Part shown: one piece after another, positions 27,693-35,400 of the stretch
Layout: each line of letters begins with the position of its first letter
Position numbering within the stretch: position 1 is the first letter of the stretch
Notes under the pieces: generated by a model
What the model was told of the DNA's origin: nothing
The model's input: only the letters and a program-made list of their open reading frames with translations
The model's database searches: none
Source: Streptomyces sp. NBC_01439
GTDB lineage: Bacteria; Actinomycetota; Actinomycetes; Streptomycetales; Streptomycetaceae
NCBI RefSeq assembly: GCF_036227605.1
Contig: NZ_CP109487.1
Location: 7,861,001-7,925,000, forward strand
DNA length: 64,000 bases
Direction: 5' to 3'
Made by a program: the position numbers and the translations under genes

Positions 27693-28337
27693 CTAGAAGC
27701 CCGGGCCGTCTTCGCGGTTGCCGGCGGTGGCCAGGCGGCCCCAGAGGAGGTCCGTGAGGCCCGCGACCAGGTCCGCGCGCTCGCAGGGGCGTTCGCCCAG
27801 CCACCAGTCGCCGGCCGCGTGCATCATGCCGACGATGCCGTGGCCCCAGATCCGGGCGAGGCGTTCGCCCCCCGGACCGAGGTCCACCCGTTCGCCGATC
27901 ACCTCGGCCAGTTCCTCGCCGAGCCGGCGCAGCAGCGGGGCCGAGTGCAGGCCGACGTCGAAGCCGCGTTCGGCGCTGTGGGAGTCCTCGGCCGGGTGCA
28001 TGAGGAAGCGGTAGACCTGCGGGCGGGCCTCGATGGCGGCAAGATAGGTGTCGAGGGTCGCCTCCACCCGGCGGCGCCGCTCGGCGGGGGCGTCGAGCGC
28101 GGCCCGCAGCGAGTCGAGCAGGGCGTCGGTGTGCCGGACCGCGAGCGCCTGGTAGAGGCCCGCCTTGTCCCCGAAGTGCCGGTAGAGGATGGGCTTGGTG
28201 ATGCCGGCCTCGGCCGCGATCGCGTTCATGGAGGCTTTGGGGCCGTCCCTGAGCACGACCCGGTCGGCGGCTTCGAGCAGTTCCCGACGGCGGCGTTCGG
28301 CCGCTCCCGGCTCACCGGCCTGCTGAGTGGTCTCCAT
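27693..28337 (-). CDS. TetR-family regulator
   Basis: Repressor of 214 residues from ATG 28337. The N-terminal helix-turn-helix is MNAIAAEAGITKPILYRHFG, followed by DKAGLYQALA and an all-helical ligand domain with a TetR_C-type C-terminus. It is divergent from an acyl-CoA dehydrogenase gene with two related TTAC/GTAA dyads in the shared promoter region, so it most likely represses that gene in response to an acyl-CoA or fatty acid. Confidence 0.9.
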   Translation of the reverse strand: METTQQAGEPGAAERRRRELLEAADRVVLRDGPKASMNAIAAEAGITKPILYRHFGDKAGLYQALAVRHTDALLDSLRAALDAPAERRRRVEATLDTYLAAIEARPQVYRFLMHPAEDSHSAERGFDVGLHSAPLLRRLGEELAEVIGERVDLGPGGERLARIWGHGIVGMMHAAGDWWLGERPCERADLVAGLTDLLWGRLATAGNREDGPGF

Positions 28338-28458
28338 GACGTGTTTCTCTCCCCGCCCTTGCGATGTGCGTGACGCCCACGCAACGTAACACCCCGCACA
28401 CCCTGTCGATCGAACCGGAGGCCACTCCGTCCGGCGTCGTGGCCGGTGCGGACGGTGC

Positions 28459-28518
28459 TTGACAGTGCTTACTCGCCGGTAACACACTGTGGTCTTCGCG
28501 TAGGTTACCGCTAGTAAC
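28459..28518 (+). promoter_or_regulatory. Promoter and TetR-type operators of the acyl-CoA dehydrogenase
   Basis: A consensus -35 TTGACA (28459-28464) is followed at normal spacing by a weak -10 (CACACT around 28483-28488). TTAC-n6-GTAA lies between the two boxes (28469-28482). A second dyad, GTTAC-n5-GTAAC, spans 28504-28518 near the expected transcript start. Two similar dyads across a promoter fit repression by the divergent TetR protein. Confidence 0.5.
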
Positions 28519-28553
28519 TTCCGCAGGGCCGAGGACAGACAGGTGGAGGGGAC

Positions 28554-29783
28554 ATGGCGGAGTTCACCATGGAGCTGAACGACGACCAGAAGCAGGTGCG
28601 GGACTGGATCCATGGCTTCGCCGCCGATGTGATGCGCCCCGCGGCCGCGGAATGGGACGAGCGCGAAGAGACTCCCTGGCCCGTCATCCAGGAGGCGGCC
28701 AAGGTCGGCATCTACTCGCTGGACTTCTACGCCCAGCAGTTCTTCGACCCGACGGGCCTCGGCATTCCGATGGCGATGGAGGAGCTCTTCTGGGGCGACG
28801 CGGGCATCGCGCTGTCCATCGTGGGCACCGGACTCGCGGCCATCGGCGTCGTCGCCAACGGCACCGAGGAGCAGATCGGCACCTGGATCCCGCAGATGTA
28901 CGGAACCCCGGACGACGTGAAGGTCGCCGCCTTCTGCTCCTCCGAGCCGGACGCCGGCTCCGACGTCGGCTCGATGCGCACCCGGGCGGTCTACGACCAG
29001 GCCAAGGACGAATGGGTGCTGAACGGCACCAAGACCTGGGCGACGAACGGCGGCATCGCCAACGTCCACATCGTGGTCGCGGTCGTCGACCCCGCGCTGG
29101 GGACCAAGGGACACGCCTCCTTCATCATCCCGCCGAACACCCCCGGACTGTCCCAGGGCCAGAAGTTCAAGAAGCACGGCATCCGTGCCTCGCACACCGC
29201 CGAGGTGGTGCTGGAAGACGTACGGATCCCCGGCTCCTGCCTGCTCGGCGGCAAGGAGAAGCTGGACGAGCGCCTCGCGCGGGCCCACGAGCGCGCACGC
29301 AGCGGCGGCGGCGAGAGGGTGAAGAACGCGGCCATGGCCACCTTCGAGGCCTCCCGGCCGGCGGTCGGTGCGATGGCCGTCGGCACCGCGCGCGCCGCGT
29401 ACGAGGTGGCCCTCGACTACGCGAAGACCCGCACCCAGTTCGGCCGCCCGATCATCGACAACCAGGGTGTGGCCTTCCAGCTCGCCGACATGCGGACGCA
29501 GATCGACGCGGCCCGGCTGCTGGTGTGGCGGGCGTCCTGGATGGCGGTGGCGGGCCGGCCGTTCGAGTCGGCGGAGGGCTCGATGTCGAAGCTCTTCGCG
29601 AGCGAGGTCGCCAAGAAGGTCACCGCCCAGGCGGTCCAGATCCTCGGCGGCAACGGCTTTACCCGTGAGTACCCGGTGGAGCGCATGCACCGGGACAGCG
29701 CCATCTACACGATCTTCGAGGGAACCAGCGAGATCCAGCGCCTGGTGATCGCCCGCACGATCTCCGGCATGCCGATCCGCTAG
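28554..29783 (+). CDS. Acyl-CoA dehydrogenase
   Basis: FAD-dependent acyl-CoA dehydrogenase of 409 residues. The FAD/substrate segments are AAFCSSEPDAGSDVGSM and NGTKTWATNGG, with RTQFGRPI and ILGGNGFTREYPVERM towards the C-terminus. The catalytic base is the Glu in IFEGTSEIQ. An insertion with KLDERLARAHERARSGGG (about 238-255) lengthens the middle. It catalyses the first beta-oxidation step or a related desaturation; chain-length preference is unknown. Confidence 0.92.
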   Translation: MAEFTMELNDDQKQVRDWIHGFAADVMRPAAAEWDEREETPWPVIQEAAKVGIYSLDFYAQQFFDPTGLGIPMAMEELFWGDAGIALSIVGTGLAAIGVVANGTEEQIGTWIPQMYGTPDDVKVAAFCSSEPDAGSDVGSMRTRAVYDQAKDEWVLNGTKTWATNGGIANVHIVVAVVDPALGTKGHASFIIPPNTPGLSQGQKFKKHGIRASHTAEVVLEDVRIPGSCLLGGKEKLDERLARAHERARSGGGERVKNAAMATFEASRPAVGAMAVGTARAAYEVALDYAKTRTQFGRPIIDNQGVAFQLADMRTQIDAARLLVWRASWMAVAGRPFESAEGSMSKLFASEVAKKVTAQAVQILGGNGFTREYPVERMHRDSAIYTIFEGTSEIQRLVIARTISGMPIR

Positions 29784-29801
29784 CCGGCGGGCCCGCGCAC
29801 G

Positions 29802-29837
29802 AGGGCTCCCGGACGCCGCGCGGCGTCCGGGAGCCTT
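29802..29837. terminator. Strong hairpin after the acyl-CoA dehydrogenase
   Basis: 15-bp perfect arms (29804-29818 and 29821-29835) with a 2-nt loop; G:T and A:T pairs extend it. It sits between convergent stops at 29783 and 29842 and is probably bidirectional. Confidence 0.8.
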
Positions 29838-29841
29838 CGCG

Positions 29842-30624
29842 TCACTTGGGCAGAGGAGTGAGGCAGGCGAGCGTGGAGCCCATCGCTCCGTAGTCCGACC
29901 CGGTGATCCGGTCGAGCGGGGCGCAGCCGTCGGCGGATGTCTTCGGTCGCTTGCTGACGCGGTACTCGGCCTTCGGCGAACCGCAGTCCCGCACGCGCAG
30001 CCTCAGGTGCTTCCCGTCCCACTCGTCGGCGACGCACTGGCCCACCGACAGCGTCGGCGTGTCGTCACCGACCAACAGGGCGATCCCGATCAGCGCGGGG
30101 ATCCCCAGGAGGACGAGCAGCACCGGTGTGAGGAACAGCAGGACCGGGCCCCGGCGCCACAGCGGCTTGCCCGGGTCGAGCGCCGGCCGGTAGCCGCCCG
30201 TCGGCGGAGCGAGCTTCCGGAAGGACGCCCGCGGGCCGAGGTTCATCAGCAGGGTCACGGGCGTGATGAAGAGGGACAGCGGCCCCCACCAGCCCTGCCA
30301 GAGGGTGTCGGAGGACATGCGGCGGTAGCTGGCCAGCCCGCAGTCGCGGCAGAACGGTCCGCGCAGGCTCAGGAACCGCATCAGCACGATCAGGCCCTGG
30401 TGCCCGCGTACGGTCGCGTGCGCGGCGGGCCAGGCCCCGCACAGTCGGCAGCCGTACCGGCCCGGCTCGGGGTGCGCGCCGTACGCGCCGTACGTGCCGT
30501 ACGCGCCGTGTGGCTGCGGTCCGGCGTGCCAGGGGCCGCCCGGGCCGCCCTGCTGCGGGACGGGCGCGCCGTAGGGGTTGTACGGGCCGGCGCCCTGTTG
30601 CTGCGGCTGTGGCGGAGTGGCCAC
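29842..30624 (-). CDS. Zinc-ribbon membrane protein with C-terminal extracytoplasmic domain
   Basis: Uncharacterised 260-residue protein. Residues 1-50 are Pro/Gly/Tyr/Ala-rich with YGTYGAYGAH-like repeats. CRLCG and CRDCG form a probable zinc ribbon (about 59-95). Two hydrophobic segments follow (LSLFITPVTLLMNLG; VLLFLTPVLLVLLGIPALIG) and then a Cys-containing domain beginning TLSVGQCVADEW, which resembles the LppU-type domain of Streptomyces. The GTG start lies behind AGGAG. Function is unknown. Confidence 0.75.
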   Translation of the reverse strand: MATPPQPQQQGAGPYNPYGAPVPQQGGPGGPWHAGPQPHGAYGTYGAYGAHPEPGRYGCRLCGAWPAAHATVRGHQGLIVLMRFLSLRGPFCRDCGLASYRRMSSDTLWQGWWGPLSLFITPVTLLMNLGPRASFRKLAPPTGGYRPALDPGKPLWRRGPVLLFLTPVLLVLLGIPALIGIALLVGDDTPTLSVGQCVADEWDGKHLRLRVRDCGSPKAEYRVSKRPKTSADGCAPLDRITGSDYGAMGSTLACLTPLPK

Positions 30625-30695
30625 GGAGACTCCTCGATCGGTTCATGATCACCGAAACGGTGATCACGGCACCCTACGCCCTGCCGGACGCGGCC

Positions 30696-31154
30696 TCAGG
30701 GCCGCAGCAGTCGCGCGAGGGCCCGGCCGAAGAGGAACCGGCCCGCCGCCGCGACCAGGGGATCCAGGGCGCGGGGGAAGCCGCGCAGGTGCAGTTCCTC
30801 CCGCCAATGGACCTCTGCGCCGCCCGTGTGCAAAGGGCGGATCTCGATCTCCGCCCAGCCCGTCACCGTCCGGCCGCGCTTCTCCAGTCGGACCAATCCC
30901 GACAGGCCTTCGGCAGGGGGTCGCCATTCGACGACCTCCATGCGATCGTCGAATGTGATCCTGCTCACGCCCGTCCGTGCCGTGAAGATCGTTCCGACGC
31001 GGGTCGGGGGCGCCGTCTCGATGATCGTCCGGGTGAGCGGGACCTGCGCGCCGTGGCGCTCCCAGTCCGTGAGCATCGGCCACGCCTCGAGCGGCTGCAA
31101 AGACGTGCGGTGAACGATCCGGATAGCGGGCATGAGCGCATGGTAAGCGGGCAT
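30696..31154 (-). CDS. SRPBCC (START-like) family protein
   Basis: 152-residue protein of the hydrophobic-cavity SRPBCC fold. It begins MPAYHALMPAIRIVHRTSL. The pattern IIETAPPTRVGTIFTAR and the C-terminal GRFLFGRALARLL helix are characteristic, with alternating beta strands between. I preferred ATG 31154 (AGGG upstream) over ATG 31133. Ligand and role are unknown; relatives include polyketide cyclase/dehydrase-like and lipid-binding proteins. Confidence 0.72.
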   Translation of the reverse strand: MPAYHALMPAIRIVHRTSLQPLEAWPMLTDWERHGAQVPLTRTIIETAPPTRVGTIFTARTGVSRITFDDRMEVVEWRPPAEGLSGLVRLEKRGRTVTGWAEIEIRPLHTGGAEVHWREELHLRGFPRALDPLVAAAGRFLFGRALARLLRP

Positions 31155-31288
31155 ACACACCCTGAACTGGACGGCCGATATGGGTTCCGTCCGGGGGCGG
31201 CGATCAGTAATACTCACCGCCACCGTGGATCGCGGATTCGACCGGGTGACCACCGGCGCTCCCGCCCCACTTCGCGAGGAGGTGCGCC

Positions 31289-31474
31289 ATGTGCTCCCAC
31301 CAGCCACCCTGCCCGACTGCCGACAGCGCCGATCACGACGCCGCCCGCATCGTGGCCTCCCACCCTGAACAGGGCTGGAGCCTGCTGTGCAACGGAGTCG
31401 TGGTGTTCGACGACACCGGTGAACTGCTCCCCGACAGCCGTACGGTGGAACCCCGCCGCCCGGCCCTGGTCTGA
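31289..31474 (+). CDS. DUF5999 family protein
   Basis: Small 61-residue cytoplasmic protein. It begins MCSHQPPCPTADSADHDAAR and contains EQGWSLLCNGVVVFDDTGEL, the signature of the Streptomyces DUF5999 family. Three Cys and two His residues near the N-terminus and centre could bind metal. GAGGAGGTGC precedes the ATG. No function is known. Confidence 0.85.
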   Translation: MCSHQPPCPTADSADHDAARIVASHPEQGWSLLCNGVVVFDDTGELLPDSRTVEPRRPALV

Positions 31475-31487
31475 GCGAGGAGGCAGC

Positions 31488-31580
31488 ATGCGCCAGCAGC
31501 TGATCCGTAAGCCCGTCCCGAAGCCCGCCCCCCGAGACCTGGACCTGCGCACACCGTCGGGCAGACCCCTCCCGTACTGA
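31488..31580 (+). CDS. 30-codon ORF with strong ribosome site
   Basis: ATG 31488 follows GAGGAGG at ideal spacing and lies 13 bp after the DUF5999 stop. The predicted peptide (30 residues, starting MRQQLIRKPVPKPAP) is basic and Pro-rich and ends PSGRPLPY. The stop is directly followed by a small hairpin and then by a 10-bp terminator stem. Position and ribosome site support translation; no family is recognised. Confidence 0.5.
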   Translation: MRQQLIRKPVPKPAPRDLDLRTPSGRPLPY

Positions 31581-31610
31581 CGGGAGCCCAGGACTTAGGC
31601 CGTATTCCAG

Positions 31611-31639
31611 GCCCACCGGCCGAGACTCAGCCGGTGGGC
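31611..31639. terminator. 10-bp perfect hairpin between convergent genes
   Basis: GCCCACCGGC (31611-31620) pairs with GCCGGTGGGC (31630-31639), loop 9 nt. It overlaps the stop of the AfsR-like ATPase gene and probably ends transcription from both sides. Confidence 0.75.
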
Positions 31640-33723
31640 GCAGCCGCGCCGCCCAGGAACGCCGTCTCGTAGGCGGCGTCCCCGATCGCCGCGCGGGCCT
31701 GCTGCTCGCCCTGGTCCCGCAGGGCCCTCAGTGAAGGTGAGCCCATCTGCGGGCGGCCCACCGTGCGCCACCAGGCGTGCGCGGTGCCGAGCAGTCGAGC
31801 CGCGAGTTCACCGTCGCCCAGCCCGGCCACCGCAGCGGCCAGCAGGTCCAGGCCGAGCGCGATGCCGAAGCGGTCGCCGAGCAGCCGTTTTCCGGAGAGC
31901 ATGGCCCGTACGTGCCGGGCGGCCTCCCCGTGGTCGCCCAGGCCCAGCGCCGCCACCGCCAGGATGTAGTCCGCGTACGCCCGCAGCCAGCGCTCGCCCA
32001 GCTCCGCGCAGGCCTCCCGCAGGGCCTGTGCCTCCTCGGTCGCCTCGTCGAAGCGCCGCAAGTCGCACAGGGAGTAGCTGGTGGCCAGCTTGCACAGCAG
32101 CCAGCCCGTGCCGCTGGTCCGCCCGCCGTGTCCCGCCCGGGCCCGGGGGCCGGCCAGGCTCAGGGCCCGTACCGGGTCACCGGGCATGAGGACGGACGCC
32201 GCCGCAAGGTAGGCCGCGCGCAGCTCCCGCTCGGGGTCCGCGAGTCGCGCCGCGTCGCGCGTGCACTCGTCGCCGAGTCGCCGCGCCGCGTCCATGTCGC
32301 CCTGGAGCAGCATGGTGAGTCCGAGGGCCCACACGGCCTGGTTGTACGCGGCCCCCGTGCGCGGACCGGACCGCAGGGCCCGTTCCAGGAAGCCGCGTCC
32401 CTCGTGCACGTGCCCGCACGCGAACCAGTAGAACCACAGGGCCCCGGCCATCTCCAGCGCCGCCGTCGGGTCGGCGGCGATCAGGTGCTCCAGGGCGGTG
32501 CGCAGCTGCGCGTGCTCGGCGGTGATCCTCCGGTACCAGTCCACCTGCCCCGGGCCCATCCACCCCCGCTCGGCAGCCTGGGAGAGTGCCGCGTACCAGT
32601 GGGCGTGTCGGTCGGTGACGATCTCCACCTCGCCCAGCTCGCCCAGCCAGTCCTGTCCGTACTCGCGGATCGTGTCCAGCATCCGGTAGCGGGTCCCGGT
32701 CCCGCGTTCCTCGATGCGCAGGACCACGGACTTGGCGGCGAGGCCCGCCAGTACGCGCTCCACCCGGGCGGCGGGCAGCGGTCCGCCCGAGCAGACGGCG
32801 CGCGCCGCGGCGATGTCGAAGTCACCGGTGAAGACCGAGAGCCGGGCCCACAGCAGCCGTTCCAGCGGCTCGCACAGTTCGTGGCTCCAGCCGATCGTGG
32901 TCCGCATCGTCTGGTGCCGGCGCGGCAGCGCGGCCCGGGCGTCGGACAGCACCTCCAAGCGTTCGCCGATCCGCTCGGCCATGTGCTCCAGCGTCCACAA
33001 CCGCATCCGGGCGCCCGCGAGTTCCAGCGCGAGCGGGATGCCGTCCAGGCGCCGGCACACCTCGGCGGCCAGGGCGGCGCGCGCGGGGTCGGCGAAGACG
33101 GCCGCTGCCCGCGGGGTCGCGGCCAGCGCGCGGGCCCGGAAGAGCGTGAGGGCATCGCTGTCGGGCCCCTCGCAGGGCAGCGGTCGGACCTCCACGACCT
33201 CCTCGGTCGGCATGTCGAGCGGCTCGCGGGAGGTGACCAGGATCGTCAACCCGGGCGCAGACTGCAGGAGTTCGCCGACGAGATGGCGGCAGTCGGCCAC
33301 CAGGTGCTCGCAGGTGTCCAGGACCAGGAGCAGCTCCTTGTCGGCCATCCACGCGCACAGTTCCTCGTCGAGGGGGCGTGGGGAGTGGTCGGCGAGGCCC
33401 ACGGTGTGGGCGACGGTGGCGGTGAGCAGGCTCGGATCGCGCAGGGGTGACAGTTCCGCCCACCAGACCCCGTCGGGGCGCACCTGGCGGACGGTGGCGA
33501 CCGCCCGCAGGGCCAGCCGTGACTTGCCGACGCCGCCCACCCCCGTGAGGGTGATCAGTCTTCGCTCGTGCAACAGGTCGTCGAGCAGCTGGAGTTCGCG
33601 CTCCCGACCGACGAAGCTCGCAGGTTCCGGGGGCAGGTTGCCGGGCACCGGGCAGGGGTCCGGTCCGGGATCGCCGTCCGCGGATCCTGCCTGACTGTCA
33701 TTGAACGAGTACTCACCGAACAC
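31627..33723 (-). CDS. AfsR-like NB-ARC ATPase lacking a DNA-binding domain
   Basis: 698-residue STAND-type ATPase. A short linker precedes the P-loop LTGVGGVGKSRLA (about 60-72), Walker B LLLVLDTCEHL, the sensor LVTSREPL, GIPLALELA and a winged-helix segment (DTIREYG). The rest is TPR-like helical repeats. Related SARP/AfsR and LuxR-type proteins carry a DNA-binding domain at one end. Neither an N-terminal OmpR-like domain nor a C-terminal LuxR helix-turn-helix is visible here, so it may act by protein contact. Confidence 0.8.
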   Translation of the reverse strand: MFGEYSFNDSQAGSADGDPGPDPCPVPGNLPPEPASFVGRERELQLLDDLLHERRLITLTGVGGVGKSRLALRAVATVRQVRPDGVWWAELSPLRDPSLLTATVAHTVGLADHSPRPLDEELCAWMADKELLLVLDTCEHLVADCRHLVGELLQSAPGLTILVTSREPLDMPTEEVVEVRPLPCEGPDSDALTLFRARALAATPRAAAVFADPARAALAAEVCRRLDGIPLALELAGARMRLWTLEHMAERIGERLEVLSDARAALPRRHQTMRTTIGWSHELCEPLERLLWARLSVFTGDFDIAAARAVCSGGPLPAARVERVLAGLAAKSVVLRIEERGTGTRYRMLDTIREYGQDWLGELGEVEIVTDRHAHWYAALSQAAERGWMGPGQVDWYRRITAEHAQLRTALEHLIAADPTAALEMAGALWFYWFACGHVHEGRGFLERALRSGPRTGAAYNQAVWALGLTMLLQGDMDAARRLGDECTRDAARLADPERELRAAYLAAASVLMPGDPVRALSLAGPRARAGHGGRTSGTGWLLCKLATSYSLCDLRRFDEATEEAQALREACAELGERWLRAYADYILAVAALGLGDHGEAARHVRAMLSGKRLLGDRFGIALGLDLLAAAVAGLGDGELAARLLGTAHAWWRTVGRPQMGSPSLRALRDQGEQQARAAIGDAAYETAFLGGAAAPTG

Positions 33724-33785
33724 GGATGTATTGTGCGCGATCTTCCCGTGCGGCCGTGCCGTTCAAGCCGGATCGGTGTCCACTT

Positions 33786-34769
33786 TCATGCGACGAGTGT
33801 GATCCGCCGCTCCGCTGAGAAGGATCCCCAGTTGCCGTCCGGGAGCCTGGCCCGCAGTTTCACGGCCCAGGGCGTGCCGGTCGGCTCGGCCACCGTGAGC
33901 CGGTGCTCCGCGCGGCCGGTGGGTACCGCACCCGCTCCGAACTGGATGACGGTCGTGGGCACTCCGTTGACGTACAGCTCGTACTCGGTGGCCGGGTCGC
34001 CGGTGTCCGGGGCGGTCCACGTCAGGGTGACGGCGCCCGGGGCGGCGGTCGCAGCGAAGTCGGCGGGTGCCGTGCCGGGGCCGTCACCGGAGGCCGGCGG
34101 GGTCGTCACGTCCACCGCCGGACCGTCGGGGGAGGAGTTGTCCGCCCCGTCGCGGGCCCGGACGGTGAAGGTGTAGACGGTGTCCGGCCGGAGGTTGTCC
34201 AGGGCCGTGGCGCTCTCGCCGGGGCCGGCCGTGTGGATGCGGACCCCGCCCTGGTAGACGTCGTAGGCCGTGACGCCGGTGTCGTCGGTCGCCGCCGTCC
34301 AGGACACCCGGGCCGACCGGGGTCCGGTCGCCTGGGCGGTGGTGGTGGCGGGGGAAGTGGGTGCCGTACGGTCCTCGGCTTTGGCGGCGGGGGTGGTCAC
34401 CCGGGCGACCGGGCCGGGTTCGGAGAGGTTGCCGGCGGCGTCCTCGGCCCGCACCGTGAAGGCGTAACCGGTCTGCGGGGCGAGGCCAGTGATGTCCACC
34501 ATGGTCTTTTCTGCGGGGAGCTCGCGGACCATGCGGTCGGCTTGGAAGACCTGGTAGCCGGTCACCCCGTCCCGGTCGGCCGCCGCGTTCCACATGACGT
34601 GCACGCTGGTGGCGCTGCCGGCCTGGGCGGTCAGTCCGGCAGGGGCGGGCGGGGGTTCGGTATCGGGCGCGGCGCAGGCGGTGAGGCCGGTGACGGCAGT
34701 GAGGCCGGTGAGGCCGGTGATGCCTGCGACGGCCAGGCGGAGGGCGAGCGTGGGGGCGCTGCGTCGCAC
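33786..34769 (-). CDS. Lipoprotein with three fibronectin type III domains
   Basis: 327-residue surface lipoprotein. The signal peptide ends in lipobox LTAC (Cys about 32). Three FnIII domains follow: PPPAPAGLTAQAGSATSVHV onward, TAPTSPATTTAQATGPRSAR onward, and GTAPADFAATAAPGAVTLTW onward. No catalytic domain is present. FnIII modules of this kind are common in Streptomyces chitinases and other polysaccharide-active proteins, so it may bind cell-wall or environmental polymers. GTG 34769 follows GGAAGG. Confidence 0.85.
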   Translation of the reverse strand: MRRSAPTLALRLAVAGITGLTGLTAVTGLTACAAPDTEPPPAPAGLTAQAGSATSVHVMWNAAADRDGVTGYQVFQADRMVRELPAEKTMVDITGLAPQTGYAFTVRAEDAAGNLSEPGPVARVTTPAAKAEDRTAPTSPATTTAQATGPRSARVSWTAATDDTGVTAYDVYQGGVRIHTAGPGESATALDNLRPDTVYTFTVRARDGADNSSPDGPAVDVTTPPASGDGPGTAPADFAATAAPGAVTLTWTAPDTGDPATEYELYVNGVPTTVIQFGAGAVPTGRAEHRLTVAEPTGTPWAVKLRARLPDGNWGSFSAERRITLVA

Positions 34770-35076
34770 AGGAGTGCCTTCCTCGGCTTCCTTAATGGTC
34801 TAGACATATATGGCACGGCGGGCGGGACCCCGACAAGCCCCCTGCGCCCGGCGGCTCGCGGTGTGCCCGGGTTCGTGCCCTTCTGTTCCCGCAGGGCCCG
34901 CCCGCCTCACCCCGGCGGCCGGCGGCCGGCGGCCGGTGCGACCGTACGACCGACTCGGACGGGATCGTCAAGGACCGACCGGCCGTCACGGACGGTCAAC
35001 ACCCGTACGGCGGACACGCCTTTCGCCCGAAGGCACCCCCTCCTGCGCCACCATGGCGGCGAGTAAGGAGGTTTCG
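34770..35076. promoter_or_regulatory. Divergent region with a DasR-like (dre) site
   Basis: TGGTCTAGAC (34796-34805), with the exact dyad GTCTAGAC, matches the core of the DasR-responsive element; about 12 of 16 consensus positions agree. It lies 27 bp upstream of the FnIII lipoprotein start. The rest of this 307-bp gap holds a (CCGGCGG) short tandem repeat at 34912-34936 and an AAGGAGG ribosome site for the next gene; no further gene is seen. Confidence 0.35.
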
Positions 35077-35271
35077 ATGGTGATTTCCCTCTCGGCGGTC
35101 GTCCTGCTCCTCATCCTGGCCTGGATCTTCCTGCGCAGCGGCGGTCTCAAGTTCTCGCACGCCGTCGTCTGCGCGCTGCTCGGCTTCTACCTCGCGAGCA
35201 GCAGCATGGCCGCGACCATCCACGACGGCCTGACGGCCACCGCGCACGTCGTCTCCAGTCTCAATCCTTGA
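35077..35271 (+). CDS. Small 64-residue membrane protein
   Basis: Hydrophobic protein with one clear transmembrane helix (about 3-19, LSAVVLLLILAWIFL) and a second amphipathic segment (AVVCALLGFYLASSSMA) joined by a short basic loop. An ideal AAGGAGG precedes ATG 35077. It resembles short membrane proteins of Streptomyces mobile elements in pattern, but this is only an impression and no domain name can be given. Confidence 0.65.
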   Translation: MVISLSAVVLLLILAWIFLRSGGLKFSHAVVCALLGFYLASSSMAATIHDGLTATAHVVSSLNP

Positions 35272-35400
35272 TCGACTGTTGCGCCTTCGTGAATCATCCG
35301 GCCCATCCATGGACTCCTCGAGCGGTGCGATCTAGCGTCTGGCGGCGGCGCGACATCAGACGCAATGTCAACAACGCTGAGAGAAACGGAGGAAGTCCGG

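Noticed and set aside
34912..34936. CCGGCGG short tandem repeat
   Set aside because: About three and a half GC-rich units in a gene gap; too short and compositionally expected to merit a separate finding.
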